DNA of 64,000 nucleotides, from positions 102,817 through 166,816 of the forward strand of contig CAVPHV010000006.1 in assembly GCA_963704825.1 (NCBI GenBank), given 5' to 3'. Origin of the DNA: CAVPHV01 sp963704825. Lineage in GTDB: Bacteria > Actinomycetota > Acidimicrobiia > Spongiisociales > UBA5794. Position 1 is the first letter of the stretch. The number at the start of each line of letters is the position of its first letter. The translations under genes and the position numbers were made by a program. Of the stretch, positions 17,554-26,298 are shown piece by piece. Under the pieces are notes generated by a model. The model was not told the DNA's origin and ran no database searches. It was given only the letters and a program-made list of their open reading frames with translations.

Positions 17554-18885
17554 ATGGATCGTCCCTCCCCACCCAGCGTGCATTTGGTGACGCTCGGGTG
17601 CTCGAAGAACCAAGTCGACTCCGAAAAGGTCACCTCGCTGCTCGACAGCGCCGGCTACACCGACGCGCCCGACGCCGAATCGGCAGATGTCGTGATGGTC
17701 AACACGTGTGCCTTCATCGAAGAGGCGCGACGCGAGTCCATCGATACGATCCTCGAACTGGCCGAGGCCAAGCGCGATGACGCCAAGCTGATCGTGCTCG
17801 GCTGTATGGCGCAGCGCTACGAGACGGAACTGGTCGAGTCGCTGCCGGAAGCCGACGCCGTGATCGGCCTCGATCGCTACTCCGAGCTGGTCGACCGGCT
17901 CGACGGGATGACCGATTGGCAGCCGATCCGGATTCGCCCGGCTCGCACCTCGCACATGGACATTCTCTATCAGGTCAAGCGCCCCACTCCTTCCACTCCG
18001 TTTGCCTACGTCAAGGTGGCAGAAGGGTGTGACAAACCTTGCACCTTCTGCGCCATCCCGTTGTTCCGCGGCAAGCAGCGCTCCCGCTCGCCGGTGAACA
18101 TCCGCGACGAGATCGCCGAGCTGACAGCCCACGGAGTGGGTGAGATCGTCCTCGTCGCCCAAGACTTGGCCTCATACGGCCGAGACATCGACGCTCCCGG
18201 GGGGCTGGTCGAGTTGTTGCGGTTCGTGGCCGACGTCGAGGGACTGCGCCGCCTCCGCCTCTACTACCTGTATCCCCGCGAGATCCGACCCGCGCTGATC
18301 CACGCCATGGCGGAGACGCCGGCGATTGCCGACTACTTCGACCTCTCCCTCCAACACTCCGCTGAACACCTGCTGCGGGCGATGAAGCGACCCGGCAGCG
18401 GAGAACGGCATCTCGAGATCATCCGCCAGATTCGGGAGGCAGCGCCGCATGCGGCAACTCGGTCCAGCTTCATCGTCGGCTTCCCCGGCGAAACGGAGGA
18501 CGACGTTGAAGGCCTCGCCGAGTTCCTGGCGGAGGCGCAACTCGACTGGGCCGGCTTCTTCCCGTTCTCGCCCGAGGAGGGCACCCCGGCCGCCGACCTC
18601 CCCGAACAGCTCGACGACGATGAGAAGGCATCCCGCCTCAGGTACCTCAGCGCAATCCAGGACGACATCACCACGACCCGGAACCTCAATCAGCGGGGCC
18701 GAACCCTGGAGGTCCTTGTTGATCAGGTCGAAGATGGCCAGGCGGTGGGTCGGTCGTACCGGGAGGCACCCGAGATCGATGGCGTGATCCTGCTCGACCG
18801 GGGTCGGCCGGGGGAGTGGCTCACGGTGGAAATCACCGGGGGCTACGGCACCGATCTGTCGGCAACTGTGGTGGCAGGGTCATGA
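17554..18885 (+). CDS. rimO: Ribosomal protein S12 methylthiotransferase RimO
   Basis: Radical-SAM enzyme that adds a methylthio group to an Asp of ribosomal protein S12. The N-terminal UPF0004 domain carries three cluster Cys (LGCSKNQVDSEK, MVNTCAF, VLGCMAQ), the radical SAM motif is EGCDKPCTFCAIP near residue 160, and a TRAM domain ends the chain. LGCSKN rather than the GCQMN of MiaB separates it from the paralogue at 24.9 kb. 443 residues, normal. Its stop overlaps the cinA start (ATGA). Confidence 0.93.
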   Translation: MDRPSPPSVHLVTLGCSKNQVDSEKVTSLLDSAGYTDAPDAESADVVMVNTCAFIEEARRESIDTILELAEAKRDDAKLIVLGCMAQRYETELVESLPEADAVIGLDRYSELVDRLDGMTDWQPIRIRPARTSHMDILYQVKRPTPSTPFAYVKVAEGCDKPCTFCAIPLFRGKQRSRSPVNIRDEIAELTAHGVGEIVLVAQDLASYGRDIDAPGGLVELLRFVADVEGLRRLRLYYLYPREIRPALIHAMAETPAIADYFDLSLQHSAEHLLRAMKRPGSGERHLEIIRQIREAAPHAATRSSFIVGFPGETEDDVEGLAEFLAEAQLDWAGFFPFSPEEGTPAADLPEQLDDDEKASRLRYLSAIQDDITTTRNLNQRGRTLEVLVDQVEDGQAVGRSYREAPEIDGVILLDRGRPGEWLTVEITGGYGTDLSATVVAGS

Positions 18886-20165
18886 TCGTCGAAGTCCTTG
18901 CGGTCGGGACTGAGCTGCTGCTCGGGCAGATCGTCAACACCAACGCCACCGAGCTGGGCATGCGGTTGGCGGACGCCGGGCTCGATCACTATCACCAGAG
19001 CGTTGTGGGCGACAACATAGATCGTATCGTCGGTGCCATCCGCCTGGCCATGTCGCGAGCTGACGCGTTGATCATCACCGGCGGCATTGGGCCGACCCAA
19101 GATGACCTCACTCGAGAGGCCATCTGCGTCGCCACCGGCACCGAGATGGTGTTCGATGAGGACTACGCCGCAGTGTTGCGCCGGCGGTGGGAGGAACGCG
19201 GCCGTGAGATGCCCGACTCCAACCTGCGTCAAGCGGAGCACCCGGCGGGTGCCGAGCTGATCCCAAATCCGAAGGGCACAGCCCCGGGCCTGAAGCTGCA
19301 GGCCGGGGACACGTGGATCTTTGCGGTCCCGGGCGTGCCCGCCGAGCTGCTGCCAATGGTCGAGGCCCACATCCTGCCTTTCCTCCAGCGCGAGGCCGGC
19401 GGCGACGATGCCGTCGTGGTGAGCCGGCTGCTGCGCTCATGGGGCGAGTCTGAGTCGAAGGTCGCCGAGATGCTCGGCGACCTCTTCGATGAGCACACCA
19501 ATCCGACGCTGGCGTTCCTGGCGTCGGCGGGTGAGATCAAGGTTCGGTTGACCGCCAAAGCCGCAACCGAGGACGGGGCCCGCGAACTGATTGCGCCGGT
19601 CGAGGCCGAAGTGCGTCTCCGCATGGGGTCGCGGGTGTTCGGCGCCGACGAAGACACCATCGAGAGAGTCGTCCTCGCCGAGCTCGCCGAACGGGGGTGG
19701 ACCATGAGTACGGCCGAGTCGGCAACGGGTGGCCTGATCGCAGCTCGGCTCACCTCGGTGCCGGGAGCATCCACGGTCTTTCGCGGTGCAGTGGTGGCCT
19801 ATCACGAAGAAGTCAAGCAGGCCCAGCTCGGAGTGGCTGCCTCGCTCATCGAGGAACATGGTGTCGTCTCAGAACCGGTGGCATGCGTGATGGCCGAGCA
19901 CGTTGCCGACCTACTGGGCACCCAGGTGGCGGTCGCCGTCACCGGCTCGGCAGGCCCGGATCCCCAAGAGCGCCCGGTGGGCACGATGATCATCGCGGTG
20001 CGGACTCCGGATGAGACCCGGGCCCGCACGTTGCGCATGCCGGGTGACCGTGAGCGGGTGCGTACCTACACGACCACCGCGGCGCTCCACCTCACCCGGC
20101 TGGCGCTCCAGGGTGTGTGGTGGGGGAGCGACGAACGCAACATGTGGGTCGCCCGCAAGCCATGA
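18882..20165 (+). CDS. cinA: Competence/damage-inducible protein CinA (NMN deamidase family)
   Basis: 427 residues: N-terminal MoaB/COG1058 domain (EVLAVGTELLLGQIVNTNA, then TGGIGPTQDDLTRE) and C-terminal CinA domain (STAESATGGLIAARLTSVPG, VAVTGSAGPD) that in studied members deamidates nicotinamide mononucleotide, with the N-terminal domain linked to ADP-ribose hydrolysis. ATG 18882 overlaps rimO by 4 bases; the upstream extension is out of homology. Overlaps thpR at its 3' end. Its position two genes before recA resembles the cinA-recA order seen in other Gram-positives. Confidence 0.92.
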   Translation: MIVEVLAVGTELLLGQIVNTNATELGMRLADAGLDHYHQSVVGDNIDRIVGAIRLAMSRADALIITGGIGPTQDDLTREAICVATGTEMVFDEDYAAVLRRRWEERGREMPDSNLRQAEHPAGAELIPNPKGTAPGLKLQAGDTWIFAVPGVPAELLPMVEAHILPFLQREAGGDDAVVVSRLLRSWGESESKVAEMLGDLFDEHTNPTLAFLASAGEIKVRLTAKAATEDGARELIAPVEAEVRLRMGSRVFGADEDTIERVVLAELAERGWTMSTAESATGGLIAARLTSVPGASTVFRGAVVAYHEEVKQAQLGVAASLIEEHGVVSEPVACVMAEHVADLLGTQVAVAVTGSAGPDPQERPVGTMIIAVRTPDETRARTLRMPGDRERVRTYTTTAALHLTRLALQGVWWGSDERNMWVARKP

Positions 20166-20719
20166 CGGAGTCGTCGCGACGCCGGCTGTTTCTCGCCGCG
20201 GCGCTCGATGAGTCGACGCGACGGCTGCTGGCGGCTCACGTGGAGGCACACGGTGGTGGCGTCCTGCCGGGCCGGGCGGTGCGGCCGCAGAACTGGCATC
20301 TCACGCTGCGTTTCCTCGGATGGGCCACCGAGCCACAGCGGGACGGGGTGATGCGAGCACTCGACGAGTCGGCTCTGCCCGGGCCTTGTGTGATGCGCTT
20401 TGGAGGGTTGGGTGCCTTTCCCAAGGAGCGGCGGGCCACGGTGTTGTGGCTCGGGGTCGACGGGGGTGGCGACGAGCTGGGCGCACTCGCCGTGGCGTGC
20501 GACGAGGCGGCGCAGGCAGTTGGGTACGAGGCGGAGGGTCGGCCTTTTCACCCGCACCTGACCCTCAGCCGGATCCGCCCCCCGGAGGACGTGGCCCAAT
20601 TGGTGGAGTCGTTTCCTCCCTTCGCGGTCAAGATGTCGGTGACGGAGATCACGCTCTACGAGAGCCAACTCCGCAAAGGGGGAGCCGTCTATCAGGCGCT
20701 TGACGCCATCGAGTTGTGA
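20162..20719 (+). CDS. thpR: RNA 2',3'-cyclic phosphodiesterase (2H family, LigT/ThpR)
   Basis: 185-residue 2H phosphoesterase with the two diagnostic His-x-Thr boxes: NWHLTLRFLG near residue 45 and FHPHLTLSRIR near residue 140. Family members open 2',3'-cyclic phosphates on RNA and show reverse ligase activity in vitro. ATG overlaps the cinA stop by 4 bases, so rimO-cinA-thpR are translationally coupled. The intergenic space after it carries the recA promoter. Confidence 0.88.
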   Translation: MTESSRRRLFLAAALDESTRRLLAAHVEAHGGGVLPGRAVRPQNWHLTLRFLGWATEPQRDGVMRALDESALPGPCVMRFGGLGAFPKERRATVLWLGVDGGGDELGALAVACDEAAQAVGYEAEGRPFHPHLTLSRIRPPEDVAQLVESFPPFAVKMSVTEITLYESQLRKGGAVYQALDAIEL

Positions 20720-20733
20720 TCGGTGCCGGATCG

Positions 20734-20762
20734 TTGCTATCGAACACATGTTCGCCTACAGT
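20734..20762 (+). promoter_or_regulatory. recA promoter with LexA (SOS) box in the spacer
   Basis: TTGCTA (20734-20739), 17-base spacer, TACAGT (20757-20762). The spacer contains CGAACACATGTTCG (20741-20754), a full match to the actinobacterial/Gram-positive LexA box CGAAC-N4-GTTCG. LexA bound here would block RNA polymerase directly. A ~100-base leader follows before the recA start. Confidence 0.85.
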
Positions 20763-20864
20763 ACCGGGCGTAGCCGATTGCGGTTACACCGATGTAGTTT
20801 TGTCACACGCACTGCATACGCTGCCGGTGAGTGAGCAATAGACAACCTCCGAAGGGAGCCTCTG

Positions 20865-23027
20865 GTGGATCAAGCGGATAGGGACAAGACCCTCGACATG
20901 GCGATGTCGCAGATCGAGCGTCAGTTCGGCAAGGGCGCCATCATGAAGCTCAGCGCCAGCGCGGTGAAGAACGTCGCAGCGATTCCCACCGGTGCGTTGT
21001 CGCTCGACCTCGCCCTCGGCATCGGCGGTGTGCCCCGCGGCCGCGTCGTTGAGATATTCGGACCGGAGAGCAGCGGAAAGACCACCCTTGCCTTGCACGT
21101 CGTAGCCGAAGCCCAGCGCAATGGCGGGGTGGCGGCGTTCATCGACGCCGAGCATGCGCTCGATCCGGAGTACGCCAAGGCTCTCGGCGTCGATGTCGAC
21201 GAGCTGCTGATTTCCCAACCGGACACCGGTGAACAGGCGCTCGAGATCGCCGACATGCTGATTCGGTCCGGTGCCCTCGATGTGGTCGTAGTCGACTCCG
21301 TGGCCGCCCTGGTCCCGAGAGCCGAACTCGAAGGCGACATGGGCGATACCCACGTCGGTCTCCAGGCCCGCCTCATGTCCCAGGCGCTGCGCAAACTGGC
21401 CGGCACCATCAACCGGTCCGATACCACCGCCATCTTCATCAACCAGCTCCGCGAGAAGATCGGCGTCATGTTCGGATGCTTCCAATATGGGACGCGGGTG
21501 ACGCTGGCCGATGGCACGCAGGAGAAGATCGGCAAGATCGTCAACCAGAAGCTGGACGTCGAAGTCCTTGCCGTTGACCCCGAGACGGGAACGGTAGAGC
21601 CCAAGCGGATCGTCAACTGGTTCGACAATGGGAACGCTGAACGTTTCTTGCAGTTCACGGTCTACAAGCCGGAAGGCAACGGAAGAGCGCAGTTCGCCGT
21701 GACCGATCCGCACAAGATCGCCACTCCGTTGGGGTGGCAGGAAGCCGGCGACCTCCGGGTTGGGGACTCGGTGTTGATGCCGCTGCCGCAGTACCTCTCG
21801 GCGCAGCAACGCCAACTTGTGTACGGCGGCTTGATGGGCGACGGGTCGATCTCGCCGAAAGCTGTGCATGCGGTCGGCGTGACGATGAAGTCACGCTTTC
21901 GGTTCGGGCACGGTCCCAAACAAGATGGGTACGCTCGCTGGAAGGCGTCGTTGCTCGAAGGTGTACCGACATCGTTCAGCGCCCACGCCAAGGGTGGCCT
22001 CATGGTCGAGACGACGCCGCTGGTCGAACTCGACGGGCTCCGCCATGCCGTTTACGTGGGCGGTAAGAAGGTCTTCAGCTGGGACTACCTGAAGGAACTC
22101 ACGCCGTTCGCTCTCGCCATCTGGTATCTCGACGACGGGACCTTCTCCGAACGCCGGGTCGACGGATCGGCCGGTCGCTCCGAGGTCTGTGTCGAAGCGA
22201 TGGAGGCAACGTCGCGTACACGGCTCGTTGGACTGCTGAACGACACCTACGACCTGTCATGCAAGCTCACCGAGCGCGGTGGCAAGGCAGTGGTTGTCTT
22301 CGACAGAGACGGCACGGAGGCCTTCCACGACTTGATCGCGCCGTATGTGCCAGACGTGATGTCGTACAAGCTCCTGCAACACCACCGTGGGCGGGGATCG
22401 GTCGAGGTCGAACCGGCAGTCAAGCGGATGAAGCTGACGCCGGTGCCGATCGTTGACATTCACGAGAAGCCGCCGACACGTTCCATGCGCAAGTTCGACA
22501 TCGAGATCGAAGGCCACCACAACTACCTCGCCGATGGCGTCATGGTGCACAACTCTCCTGAGACGACCCCGGGGGGCCGGGCCTTGAAGTTCTACGCCAG
22601 CGTTCGAATCGACGTGCGTCGCATCGAGGCCATCAAGCAGGGCACCGACAACGTCGGCAACAAGGTGCGAGCCAAGATCGTGAAGAACAAGGTGGCGCCT
22701 CCGTTCAGGGTCGCTGAGTTCGACATCATGTTCGGAGAGGGCATTTCGAGAGAGGGAAGCCTCATCGATGTCGCCGTCGAACAGGGGATCGTTCGCAAGG
22801 CGGGCGCCTGGTACACCTTCGATGGCGATCAGCTCGGACAGGGCCGCGAGAAGGCCAAGCAGTTCCTGCGAGAGAACCCCGAACTAGCCATGCAGCTCCA
22901 AGACCGTGTGTTGCGAGCCGTCGGGGTGATCGAAGACAAGGAGACCGAGGGCGACGCGGCCGAGGCGGCCGACGGAACCGAAGTGGTCGAAGAGCTCGAA
23001 GATCGGGAATCCCTCGACGAGGGGTGA
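20865..23027 (+). CDS. recA: RecA recombinase precursor containing an intein
   Basis: DNA strand-exchange protein and LexA co-protease. The N-extein (residues 1-204) has Walker A GPESSGKTT, DAEHALDPEYA and INQLREKIGVMFG; the C-extein resumes at Ser564 with SPETTPGGRALKFYASVR. Between them is a 359-residue intein. Spliced RecA would be 361 residues, normal. GTG start 20865 follows AAGGGAG. An acidic C-terminal tail (VVEELEDRESLDEG) is typical. Promoter with SOS box upstream; no recX follows, unlike in many actinobacteria. Confidence 0.95.
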   Translation: MDQADRDKTLDMAMSQIERQFGKGAIMKLSASAVKNVAAIPTGALSLDLALGIGGVPRGRVVEIFGPESSGKTTLALHVVAEAQRNGGVAAFIDAEHALDPEYAKALGVDVDELLISQPDTGEQALEIADMLIRSGALDVVVVDSVAALVPRAELEGDMGDTHVGLQARLMSQALRKLAGTINRSDTTAIFINQLREKIGVMFGCFQYGTRVTLADGTQEKIGKIVNQKLDVEVLAVDPETGTVEPKRIVNWFDNGNAERFLQFTVYKPEGNGRAQFAVTDPHKIATPLGWQEAGDLRVGDSVLMPLPQYLSAQQRQLVYGGLMGDGSISPKAVHAVGVTMKSRFRFGHGPKQDGYARWKASLLEGVPTSFSAHAKGGLMVETTPLVELDGLRHAVYVGGKKVFSWDYLKELTPFALAIWYLDDGTFSERRVDGSAGRSEVCVEAMEATSRTRLVGLLNDTYDLSCKLTERGGKAVVVFDRDGTEAFHDLIAPYVPDVMSYKLLQHHRGRGSVEVEPAVKRMKLTPVPIVDIHEKPPTRSMRKFDIEIEGHHNYLADGVMVHNSPETTPGGRALKFYASVRIDVRRIEAIKQGTDNVGNKVRAKIVKNKVAPPFRVAEFDIMFGEGISREGSLIDVAVEQGIVRKAGAWYTFDGDQLGQGREKAKQFLRENPELAMQLQDRVLRAVGVIEDKETEGDAAEAADGTEVVEELEDRESLDEG
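21477..22553 (+). other. RecA intein (M. leprae-type insertion site) with LAGLIDADG endonuclease
   Basis: Protein-splicing element of 359 residues in frame within recA (precursor residues 205-563). It begins with Cys (CFQYGTRVTLADG), has the block B T-x-x-H (VTDPHKI), two LAGLIDADG-type helices with intact acidic residues (LMGDGSIS and WYLDDGTF), and ends VMVHN followed by Ser, as splicing requires. The insertion point, MFG|SPETT, is as I recall that of the Mycobacterium leprae RecA intein, not the M. tuberculosis site further downstream, and the sequence (RVTLADG-EKIGKIVN, RSM-FDIE-EG-HNY) resembles the M. leprae element. The homing endonuclease looks intact. Confidence 0.92.
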
Positions 23028-23042
23028 GGCGGGCAGAAACGC

Positions 23043-23073
23043 AACGGGGGCCCGGCAGATCCGCGCCCCCGTT
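23043..23073 (+). terminator. Hairpin after recA
   Basis: Perfect 9-bp inverted repeat AACGGGGGC / GCCCCCGTT with a 13-base loop, 16 bases after the recA stop. No T-run, so termination is likely but not certain. Confidence 0.6.
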
Positions 23074-23296
23074 GACGTGCCGCAGGTCGGCTGAGTCGCG
23101 AAAACGGATTGAAGAAGATCGATGGTTCCGTTCGACCATGTCCTGGAGTACCATTCGAAGCAAGACACACACACGAATTATCGAACAACAAACCACCGGA
23201 ACGACAGAAACGCAGGGATCATGGCTCACGACAGACGACCAGGAGCGTGCTGTAGCGAATAGCTGACGCCGTTTGACGCGTCGTGAGGCTGTGTGT

Positions 23297-23320
23297 GTGC
23301 CGAGCCAAGAGGCTCGGCAC
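23297..23320 (+). terminator. Strong hairpin in the rny leader
   Basis: GTGCCGAGCC-AAGA-GGCTCGGCAC, perfect 10-bp stem and 4-base loop, followed after 7 bases by TTTT, and only 33 bases before the rny start. It could end upstream transcription, or act on rny mRNA. The rest of the 326-base recA-rny space holds no gene that I can support; a possible promoter-like pair lies around 23127-23156. Confidence 0.5.
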
Positions 23321-23353
23321 GTGTGCGTTTTCGGGTCCGGGGAGGGAGCCGAC

Positions 23354-24883
23354 ATGGACTGGGTAACCATGGCCCTGGTGAGCCTGATTGTCGGACTGAT
23401 TGGGTTCTTTGCCGGCCGAGAGCTCCATCGACGCCGCACCCGTGAGGCGTCGTCGTCGGCGGAGGAAATCCTGGGTCAGTCCCGATTGGAGGCACAGCGG
23501 GTGCTCTCGCGAGCCGACGAGGAAGCCCGCGCCATGGCAGAGACCTATCGAGAACGCGAGGACGCGACCCTCGAGCACCGTCGGATCGAAATCACCACAC
23601 TCGAAGAACGCCTCGCCCAGCGCGAAGCCACCCTCGAGCAGCGTGCCGCCAACTTGGCCCAGCGTGAAGAACTGATGCTAGACAAAGACCGCCAACTCGC
23701 CGAGGCTCGAGCGGTTACGGAATCGCTCCAGGAGGAGGCCCGTTCCAACCTCGAGCGGCTCGCCGGATTCGACTCGCGGGCCGCCAAACAGGAATTGCTC
23801 GAAAAGGTAGAAGATGAAGCCCGTCGCGAGGCGATGGTCCTGGTGCGGGACATCGAGGTCAAGGCGCGCGAAGAAGCAGAACGGCGGGGACGCCGGATCC
23901 TCGCCTCGACGATCCAGCGTCTCGCCGCCGGAGTCGTGTCCGAAACCACCGTTTCGGTAGTGCCGCTGCCTGCCGACGACATGAAGGGCCGCATCATCGG
24001 CAGGGACGGGCGCAACATTCGTACGTTCGAAGCCATTACCGGCGTCAACCTGATTGTCGACGACACTCCAGAAGCGGTTTCCGTGTCCACGTTCGATCCG
24101 GTGCGGCGTGAGGTCGCCAGGCTCACGTTGGAGCGTCTCGTCGAGGACGGGCGGATTCACCCGGCCTCGATTGAGGAGGCGTACCAGAAGTCGCGCGATG
24201 AAGTCGAGCAGACGATCCGTGATTCCGGCGAATGGGCGTTGCTGGAGGTCGGGGTTACCCGCATGCACACCGAGTTGGTCACATTGCTCGGGAGGCTCAA
24301 GTTCCGCACCTCATATGGACAGAACGTCCTCAACCACCTGGTCGAAGCCGCCCATGTCGCCGGCATGCTCGCCGCTGAGCTGGGTATCGATGCGGCCGAG
24401 GCGAAGCGGGCCGCCTTCCTCCACGACATCGGCAAGGCGGTGTCCCACGAAGTTGGCGGCTCCCATGCCCTGATCGGTGCGGAGATCGCCCGCCGCTTCG
24501 GAGAGGATGCTGCCATCGTGCACGCCATCGAGGCCCACCACAATGAAGTCGAACCCCGTACCCTGACCGCAATCTTGGTGCAGGCCGCCGATGCGGTATC
24601 TGCTGCTCGCCCGGGGGCGAGGCGCGAGGCGCTCGAATCCTACGTGCGGCGCTTGGAGCGCCTCGAGGAGCTCGCCGGGTCATTCCCGGGCGTCGAACGC
24701 GTCTTCGCCATGCAGGCCGGTCGGGAGGTGCGGGTCGTGGTCGATCCCGGCCAACTCGACGATCTGGCCTCCTCCGAATTGGCCAGGCAGGTCGCCCGTA
24801 GGCTCGAAGAGGACCTACAGTATCCGGGCCAGATCGAGGTGACGGTCATCCGCGAATACCGCGCCAAGGACTTCGCCCGATAG
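23354..24883 (+). CDS. rny: Ribonuclease Y
   Basis: Membrane-anchored endoribonuclease that initiates mRNA decay. 509 residues: N-terminal membrane helix (WVTMALVSLIVGLIGFFAG), a long charged coiled coil (~30-190), a KH RNA-binding domain (MKGRIIGRDGRNIRTFEAITG, ~210-275) and an HD phosphohydrolase domain with AAFLHDIGKAV. ATG 23354 follows GGAGGGAG; the longer frame to 23273 runs through the hairpin and is rejected. RNase Y together with RNase J in one genome differs from mycobacteria, which lack RNase Y as far as I recall. Confidence 0.93.
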   Translation: MDWVTMALVSLIVGLIGFFAGRELHRRRTREASSSAEEILGQSRLEAQRVLSRADEEARAMAETYREREDATLEHRRIEITTLEERLAQREATLEQRAANLAQREELMLDKDRQLAEARAVTESLQEEARSNLERLAGFDSRAAKQELLEKVEDEARREAMVLVRDIEVKAREEAERRGRRILASTIQRLAAGVVSETTVSVVPLPADDMKGRIIGRDGRNIRTFEAITGVNLIVDDTPEAVSVSTFDPVRREVARLTLERLVEDGRIHPASIEEAYQKSRDEVEQTIRDSGEWALLEVGVTRMHTELVTLLGRLKFRTSYGQNVLNHLVEAAHVAGMLAAELGIDAAEAKRAAFLHDIGKAVSHEVGGSHALIGAEIARRFGEDAAIVHAIEAHHNEVEPRTLTAILVQAADAVSAARPGARREALESYVRRLERLEELAGSFPGVERVFAMQAGREVRVVVDPGQLDDLASSELARQVARRLEEDLQYPGQIEVTVIREYRAKDFAR

Positions 24884-24912
24884 GCCACGCCACCGCTCGA
24901 TGAGGGACCTCC

Positions 24913-26298
24913 ATGGGTGAGACGACCATGCTCGGTATGCCCACCGTCAAACAAACACGCCCGGTGACTCGCCAGGGCCGCTCATACTTCATCAGGACCT
25001 TCGGCTGTCAGATGAACGAACACGATTCGGAGCGTATCGGCGGGCTGCTCGAGTCGGACGGCATGACCGCAGTGGATCGGCCGGAGGATGCGGACGTCGT
25101 CGTGCTGAACACGTGCACCATCCGTGACAACGCCGACCAGAAGCTCTACGGCTACCTCGGCGCCATGAAACAGATCAAGGGCGAACGTCCGGGGATGCAG
25201 ATCATGGTGGGCGGATGCATGGCGCAGAAGGACCGAGAGGTCATCCAGCGCCGGGCGGAATGGGTCGATGTCGTTTTCGGCACCCACAACACTCACCGGG
25301 TACTCGAACTGCTCGACCACGCCGAAGAGTGGGGCCCCGTCACTGAGATCTGGGGAGAGACGGCATCGGTCGATGACATCCCGTCGGCGCTACCCAGCCA
25401 CCGCGAAGCCGAACACTCGGCATGGGTCACGATAACGATCGGGTGCAACAACTCGTGCACGTTCTGCATCGTCCCGCTGGTGCGAGGCCGGGAACTGAGC
25501 CGGCGCCCGGGCGACATCGTGCGCGAGGTACAACAACTCGCAACCCAGGGAGTGGTCGAAGTCACACTCCTCGGCCAGAACGTCAACTCCTACGGTCGCG
25601 ACCTCGAACAGAACGGCCGGCGGCCCATCTTCGCCGACCTCCTGCGGCGGGTTGGTGAAGTCGAGGGGGTCTCGCGAGTGCGGTACACGAGTCCGCACCC
25701 GAAAGACTTCCAGGAGGACGTCGCCGTCGCCATGGCCGAGACTCCCGCCGTCGTTGAGCAACTCCATCTGCCACTCCAGTCCGGAAGCGACCGCATCCTG
25801 GCCGCGATGCACCGTGGCTACACCGCGCCGCGGTTTCTTGCCAAGCTCGACCTGGCTCGGAAGGTGATCCCTGATCTCACCGTCTCGACCGACATCATCG
25901 TTGGGTTTCCGGGTGAGACCGAAGCCGACTTTCATGCGACGCTCGCTGTGGTCGCCGAAGCTCGATTCGACTCCGCCTTCATGTTCCAGTATTCACCCCG
26001 GGAAGGCACACGGGCCGCGACCATGGAGGGGCACATCGCGCCAGGCGTCATTCAGGAACGGTTCGAGCGCCTCGTCGAGATGCAGAACCGTATCACCTTC
26101 GAAAAGAACGTTGCGATGGAAGGTGGGACCTACGAGGTCATGGTGGAGGGTCCCTCTCGCAAGGATCCCCAGATGGCCACAGCAAGGACCAGGGGCAACA
26201 AGCTGGTCCACCTGCCCGGTAGCTGGCAGCCGGGAACCGTGCTCAACGCCGAGATCGTGCGGGCCGCACCCCACCACCTGATGGGACGACTGGCCTGA
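24913..26298 (+). CDS. miaB: tRNA-2-methylthio-N6-dimethylallyladenosine synthase MiaB
   Basis: Radical-SAM methylthiotransferase acting on i6A37 of tRNAs. Three N-terminal cluster Cys (TFGCQMNEHDSER, VLNTCTIRDNA, VGGCMAQ), radical SAM motif GCNNSCTFCIVPLVRG, then a TRAM domain. 461 residues, normal. The ATG is preceded by a GAGGGA ribosome site. It precedes miaA, whose product makes its substrate, and their reading frames overlap, so the two tRNA A37 modification steps are coupled. Confidence 0.94.
   Translation: MGETTMLGMPTVKQTRPVTRQGRSYFIRTFGCQMNEHDSERIGGLLESDGMTAVDRPEDADVVVLNTCTIRDNADQKLYGYLGAMKQIKGERPGMQIMVGGCMAQKDREVIQRRAEWVDVVFGTHNTHRVLELLDHAEEWGPVTEIWGETASVDDIPSALPSHREAEHSAWVTITIGCNNSCTFCIVPLVRGRELSRRPGDIVREVQQLATQGVVEVTLLGQNVNSYGRDLEQNGRRPIFADLLRRVGEVEGVSRVRYTSPHPKDFQEDVAVAMAETPAVVEQLHLPLQSGSDRILAAMHRGYTAPRFLAKLDLARKVIPDLTVSTDIIVGFPGETEADFHATLAVVAEARFDSAFMFQYSPREGTRAATMEGHIAPGVIQERFERLVEMQNRITFEKNVAMEGGTYEVMVEGPSRKDPQMATARTRGNKLVHLPGSWQPGTVLNAEIVRAAPHHLMGRLA

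Noticed and set aside
20741..20754. Further LexA boxes elsewhere in the window
   Set aside because: I looked for CGAAC-N4-GTTCG and found only the recA and lexA-region copies; near-matches such as GTTCGAAC at ~53143 have the wrong spacing.
23024..23266. 80-codon frame after recA as a possible recX
   Set aside because: Runs through the terminator hairpin, has no RecX-like features and no ribosome site.
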